NCBI GenBank assembly: GCA_007134405.1
Contig: SLKW01000183.1
Coordinates: 1 to 8,271 of the forward strand
DNA: 8,271 nt
Direction of reading: 5' to 3'
Origin: Paracoccaceae bacterium
Lineage (GTDB): Bacteria > Pseudomonadota > Alphaproteobacteria > Rhodobacterales > Rhodobacteraceae
The notes under the pieces: generated by a model
The model's input: only the letters and a program-made list of their open reading frames with translations
What the model was told of the DNA's origin: nothing
Database searches by the model: none
Program-made: the position numbers and the translations under genes
Shown here: one piece after another, positions 6,002 to 8,271 of the stretch
How positions within the stretch are numbered: position 1 is the first letter of the stretch
Layout: each line of letters begins with the position of its first letter

Positions 6002-6229
6002 TCAGCCATGACAGGCACGCGCCGCCAGCGCAAGGCTCGCCGCGCCGCCCGGCCCGCGCCTCACGCCGAGGTGCGCGGCCCGCTCCGCCGCGCGGTTCTC
6101 GCCCAGTTTGCGCCGGCATTCGTGCCTGCAACCGCACGTTGGATCGACCGGCATTTCCGCCGCGCCAAAGCCCAAAACCGAGCGGATCGAGGCTTTGTCA
6201 TCCCGCGCGCCTCCGGTAGACAAAGACAC
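6002..6229 (-). CDS. Doubtful small hypothetical protein upstream of the rhomboid gene
   Basis: A 75-codon frame starting with GTG. The product would be basic, with cysteines in a CGCRHEC arrangement (about 32-38) and an Ala/Gly/Arg-rich C-terminal half; I recognise no domain. In favour: no other gene occupies the stretch, its end meets the rhomboid start (TGA, one codon, ATG), and that start lacks its own ribosome-binding site, which coupling would explain. Against: no ribosome-binding site for the GTG, low-complexity composition, and a GC-rich setting in which open frames arise by chance. It overlaps the 46-codon frame at 6061-6201 in another phase; at most one can be real. Confidence 0.2.
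   Translation of the reverse strand: MSLSTGGARDDKASIRSVLGFGAAEMPVDPTCGCRHECRRKLGENRAAERAAHLGVRRGPGGAASLALAARACHG
6193..6225 (+). promoter_or_regulatory. Candidate promoter with 7-bp inverted repeat upstream of the AAA ATPase
   Basis: TTGTCA (6195-6200), a 16-base spacer, then TAGACA (6217-6222) gives a 5 of 6 match for -35 and 3 of 6 for -10. It points to a transcript start near 6229, about 43 bases before the ATPase ATG. The two elements fall inside a perfect inverted repeat, CTTTGTC (6193-6199) and GACAAAG (6219-6225), with 19 bases between the arms. An operator for a dimeric regulator is possible but unproven. Confidence 0.3.
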
Positions 6230-6271
6230 GGCAACCGCCCGTCAGCGGCGGCACAGGGGCTTTCGGGGGCG

Positions 6272-7114
6272 ATGGAACAGGCAGACGAGCGCTATCTCGA
6301 GCATTTCGGTTTGGCCGCGCCGCCCTTCGGCCCCGCGCCCGATCCCGAGTGCCTGTACTGGTCCGCCGCGCATCGGATGGCGCATGCCGTGCTCGATTTC
6401 GGGCTGGTCTCGGGCGCGCCGGTGACCGTGCTCACGGGCGAGATCGGCAGCGGCAAGACCACGCTTCTGGCGCATTTCCTGGGCGGCCTCGATGCGGGGG
6501 TCACCGTGGGCCTGCTCGCCACCCCGCGGCGCGACGGGGAAATCCTCGCGCGCCTGTGCGCCGCCTTCGGGCTGAAGGGCGCCGCCGGCGATCCGTTCGA
6601 CGCCCTCGGCGCCTTCCTGGAGACCGAGGCACAGGCCGACCGCCGGCTGCTCGCCGTCATCGACGAGGCGCAGAACCTCGGCCCCGCGGCGCTCGAGGAT
6701 CTGCGCCTGATGGGCAACCTCGCGGCCACGACGGGCGGCGGCATCCAGCTTCTGCTGGTCGGCCAGCCGCCCCTTCTGCGCACGATACGCGCGCCGGACC
6801 TCGCGCCCTTCGCGCAGCGCGTCGCGGTCGGCCGTCACCTCGGTGGGCTCGCGCTGGACGAGGTCGGCGGTTACATCGCCGCGCGCATTCTCATGGCCGG
6901 GGGCGAGCCGCGCATCTTCAGCCGTCAGGCGGCCGAGATCGTGCACCGCGCCAGCGGCGGGCTGCCGCGCCTGGTCAACCAGTTGTGCGACCTCGCCCTG
7001 ACCTACGCCGCCGCGGCCGACGCGGCCGAGGTCCGCCGCGCGACGGTGATCGAGGTTTTGCGCGACGGCATCTTCTTCGCCCTCGACCCCGAGGCGACCG
7101 GCGGCGAGTTTTAG
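6272..7114 (+). CDS. AAA ATPase of the GspA/ExeA type (orphan)
   Basis: A 280-residue P-loop ATPase. The opening [18 protein letters not shown] (8-25), then [10 protein letters not shown] (28-37), is the signature of ExeA/GspA ATPases and relatives such as the XrtA-associated ATPase. Walker A is GEIGSGKT (56-63). Walker B is [11 protein letters not shown] (126-136, Asp131 and Glu132), followed by the family's [10 protein letters not shown] (141-150). LLLVGQPPL (160-168) is the sensor-1 region, FAQRV follows at 180-184, and a winged-helix-like tail has [13 protein letters not shown] (227-239). In ExeA the ATPase works with ExeB to insert the secretin through peptidoglycan; the peptidoglycan-binding domain and transmembrane helix of ExeA are absent here. 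The ATG at 6272 is chosen because homology begins there; an in-frame ATG at 6008 would add an implausible arginine-rich stretch. The role is unknown. It is followed by aspS, apparently with its own promoter. Confidence 0.87.
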   Translation: MEQADERYLEHFGLAAPPFGPAPDPECLYWSAAHRMAHAVLDFGLVSGAPVTVLTGEIGSGKTTLLAHFLGGLDAGVTVGLLATPRRDGEILARLCAAFGLKGAAGDPFDALGAFLETEAQADRRLLAVIDEAQNLGPAALEDLRLMGNLAATTGGGIQLLLVGQPPLLRTIRAPDLAPFAQRVAVGRHLGGLALDEVGGYIAARILMAGGEPRIFSRQAAEIVHRASGGLPRLVNQLCDLALTYAAAADAAEVRRATVIEVLRDGIFFALDPEATGGEF

Positions 7115-7119
7115 GCCCG

Positions 7120-7147
7120 GGGGCGGCGGGCTTGACTTCGCCGCCCC
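7120..7147 (+). repeat. Perfect 9-bp inverted repeat between the ATPase gene and aspS
   Basis: GGGGCGGCG (7120-7128) is mirrored by CGCCGCCCC (7139-7147), with a 10-base loop that contains the aspS -35 box. It starts six bases after the ATPase stop. No T-run follows, so it could be a weak terminator or transcript end structure for the ATPase, an operator at the aspS promoter, or chance in GC-rich DNA. A competing short hairpin CCCC-GCC-GGGG follows at 7144-7154. Confidence 0.45.
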
Positions 7148-7159
7148 GCCGGGGTGTAT
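7131..7159 (+). promoter_or_regulatory. Probable housekeeping promoter of aspS
   Basis: CTTGAC (7131-7136), a 17-base spacer, then GTGTAT (7154-7159) matches the alphaproteobacterial housekeeping pattern CTTGAC-N17-CTATAT at 6 of 6 and 4 of 6. Transcription should start near 7166, giving a leader of about 43 bases. The leader ends in a clear ribosome-binding site, GGAG at 7199-7202, six bases before the ATG. Confidence 0.6.
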
Positions 7160-7208
7160 CGCCGCGAAATCGCCACCGCGCCATCCATCCAGCCGAACGG
7201 AGCAAACC

Positions 7209-8271
7209 ATGCACCCCTACCGCAGCCATACCTGCGCCGATCTTAGATCCGATCATGTCGGCCAGGAGGTGCGGCTGTCGGGCTGGGTGCACCGCGTGCG
7301 CGATCACGGCGGCGTCCTCTTCATCGACCTGCGCGACCATTACGGCGTGACCCAGGTGCTGGCCGACAGCGACAGCGCCGCCTTCGCCGCGATGGAGAAG
7401 GTGCGCGCCGAATGGGTCATTTCGATCGACGGGGTGGTGAAGGCGCGCGACGAGGGGCTGGTGAATCCCAAGATCCCCACCGGCGCCGTCGAGGTCTACG
7501 TGCGCGAGCTGCGCATCCTCGGCCCGGCCGAGGAGTTGCCGCTGCCCGTCTTCGGCGAGCCCGACTACCCCGAAGAAACGCGGCTGGCCTACCGCTTTCT
7601 CGACCTTCGGCGCGAGACGCTGCACGCCAACATGATGCTGCGCTCGAACGTGGTGCGCGCCATGCGCGACCGGATGTGGAAGGCCGGCTTCACCGAATTC
7701 CAGACCCCGATCCTGACCGCCTCCAGCCCCGAAGGGGCGCGCGACTTCCTGGTGCCGTCGCGCCTGCATCCGGGCAAGTTCTACGCCCTGCCGCAGGCGC
7801 CGCAGCAGTTCAAGCAGTTGATCATGGTCGCGGGCTTCGACAAGTATTTCCAGATCGCGCCCTGCTTCCGCGACGAGGACCCGCGCGCCGACCGCTCGCC
7901 CACCGATTTCTACCAGCTCGACGTCGAGATGTCCTTCGTCACGCAGGACGATGTCTTCGCCACGATGCAGCCCATCATGCAAAGCGTGTTCGAGGAATTC
8001 GCCGACGGGCAGACCGTGCATGCCGACTGGCCGCGCATCCCCTTTGCCGAGGCGATGCGGAAATACGGCACCGACAAGCCCGACCTGCGCTGCGGAATCG
8101 AGATACAGGAGGTGAGCGCGCATTTCCGCGGCTCCGGCTTCGGCATCTTCGCCAAGCTGCTGGAGCAGGACGGCACCGAGATCCGCGCCATCCCCGCGCC
8201 CACCGGCGGCTCCCGCGCCTTCTGCGACCGGATGAACAGCTTCGCCCAGGCGCAGGGCCTGCCCGGCATGG
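7209..8271 (+). CDS. aspS: Aspartyl-tRNA synthetase, bacterial, probably non-discriminating (partial, C-terminus off the right edge)
   Basis: Class II synthetase that charges tRNA-Asp with aspartate in the cytoplasm. The first 354 residues of about 590 are present. The N-terminal OB-fold anticodon domain has [19 protein letters not shown] (25-43). The catalytic domain starts with YRFLDLRR, then [27 protein letters not shown], and motif 2 [19 protein letters not shown]. The insertion domain follows ([10 protein letters not shown], then [12 protein letters not shown]). Motif 3 lies beyond the edge. His33 and Gly83 match His31 and Gly83 of the Pseudomonas non-discriminating enzyme rather than the Leu and Lys of E. 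coli, so it may also charge tRNA-Asn with Asp for GatCAB to amidate. That is inferred by recalled alignment. The start has a good GGAG six bases upstream, and its own promoter precedes it. The frame is intact throughout. Confidence 0.97.
   Translation, partial: MHPYRSHTCADLRSDHVGQEVRLSGWVHRVRDHGGVLFIDLRDHYGVTQVLADSDSAAFAAMEKVRAEWVISIDGVVKARDEGLVNPKIPTGAVEVYVRELRILGPAEELPLPVFGEPDYPEETRLAYRFLDLRRETLHANMMLRSNVVRAMRDRMWKAGFTEFQTPILTASSPEGARDFLVPSRLHPGKFYALPQAPQQFKQLIMVAGFDKYFQIAPCFRDEDPRADRSPTDFYQLDVEMSFVTQDDVFATMQPIMQSVFEEFADGQTVHADWPRIPFAEAMRKYGTDKPDLRCGIEIQEVSAHFRGSGFGIFAKLLEQDGTEIRAIPAPTGGSRAFCDRMNSFAQAQGLPGM

Larger units (their letters stand above)
5999..6271. other. Divergent intergenic region, no convincing gene
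   Basis: This 273-base gap lies between the rhomboid gene (leftward) and the AAA ATPase gene (rightward). On the minus strand, a 75-codon frame (GTG at 6229 to TGA at 6002) stays open and ends three bases before the rhomboid ATG, in the same frame. A 46-codon frame (ATG at 6201 to TGA at 6061) has a good GGAGG eight bases upstream, but is rich in CGG, CGA and AGA codons unlike its neighbours. The plus strand is also open and in frame with the ATPase from an ATG at 6008, but would encode an arginine-rich tract. None resembles a family I recognise. Confidence 0.5.

Noticed and set aside
5318..6271. Upstream in-frame extension of the AAA ATPase (total 598 codons)
   Set aside because: It would run antisense through the whole rhomboid gene and add a low-complexity Arg/Gln/His-rich part. 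Homology to GspA/ExeA begins at the ATG at 6272.
6242..7210. Minus-strand open frame of 322 codons
   Set aside because: Antisense shadow of the ATPase gene, with Glu/Arg/Gly-rich low-complexity sequence and no motif.
6975..8123. Minus-strand open frame of 382 codons
   Set aside because: Antisense to the end of the ATPase gene and to aspS, which has unmistakable class II synthetase motifs; the product is His/Gly/Arg-rich with no recognisable domain.
1..8271. CRISPR array, tRNA, rRNA, insertion sequence or attachment site
   Set aside because: No spaced direct repeats, cloverleaf-like segments, transposase motifs or terminal inverted repeats were seen by eye; coding is continuous with typical operon spacing.

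Overview
This is a GC-rich, densely coded stretch that reads as an alphaproteobacterial chromosome, most likely from the Rhodobacterales. The reasons are strong GC bias at third codon positions, an aspartyl-tRNA synthetase with the alphaproteobacterial motif-2 form (PTDFYQLD), a CTTGAC-type -35 box, and a gene style familiar from that order. The organism is inferred by reading, not by a database search. I see no insertion sequence, phage gene, CRISPR array, tRNA or rRNA gene.

Minus strand, 5270 down to 1: a compact six-gene unit in transcription order. It holds a HisP-like ATPase, a HisJ/ArgT-like periplasmic binding protein, a HisQ-like permease, a HisM-like permease, a PuuA-like glutamine-synthetase-family ligase, and a class I glutamine amidotransferase cut by the left edge. 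Gaps between genes are 3 to 52 bases. Together these make a polar amino-acid (or opine/amine) ABC importer followed by two enzymes expected to gamma-glutamylate an imported amine and act on a glutamine-like amide. The binding protein has the best ribosome-binding site, and a GC-rich hairpin separates it from the permeases. That is the usual way such operons make more binding protein than permease.

Minus strand, 5998-5336: a rhomboid intramembrane serine protease with its catalytic residues intact, 65 bases upstream of the transporter operon. It has no visible Shine-Dalgarno sequence.

Positions 5999-6271: a divergent gap with a possible plus-strand promoter inside a 7-bp inverted repeat. It also holds open frames on the minus strand that I cannot convincingly call as genes.

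Plus strand, 6272 to the right edge: an orphan GspA/ExeA-type AAA ATPase, then a 94-base gap with a good housekeeping promoter, then aspS cut by the right edge. The aspS product carries the His and Gly residues that mark non-discriminating AspRS, which predicts an indirect GatCAB route to Asn-tRNA.

Nothing here proves an undescribed system. The most open questions are the substrate of the transporter-ligase-amidotransferase unit, the cysteine-bearing periplasmic insertion in the HisQ-like permease, and the role of the orphan AAA ATPase.
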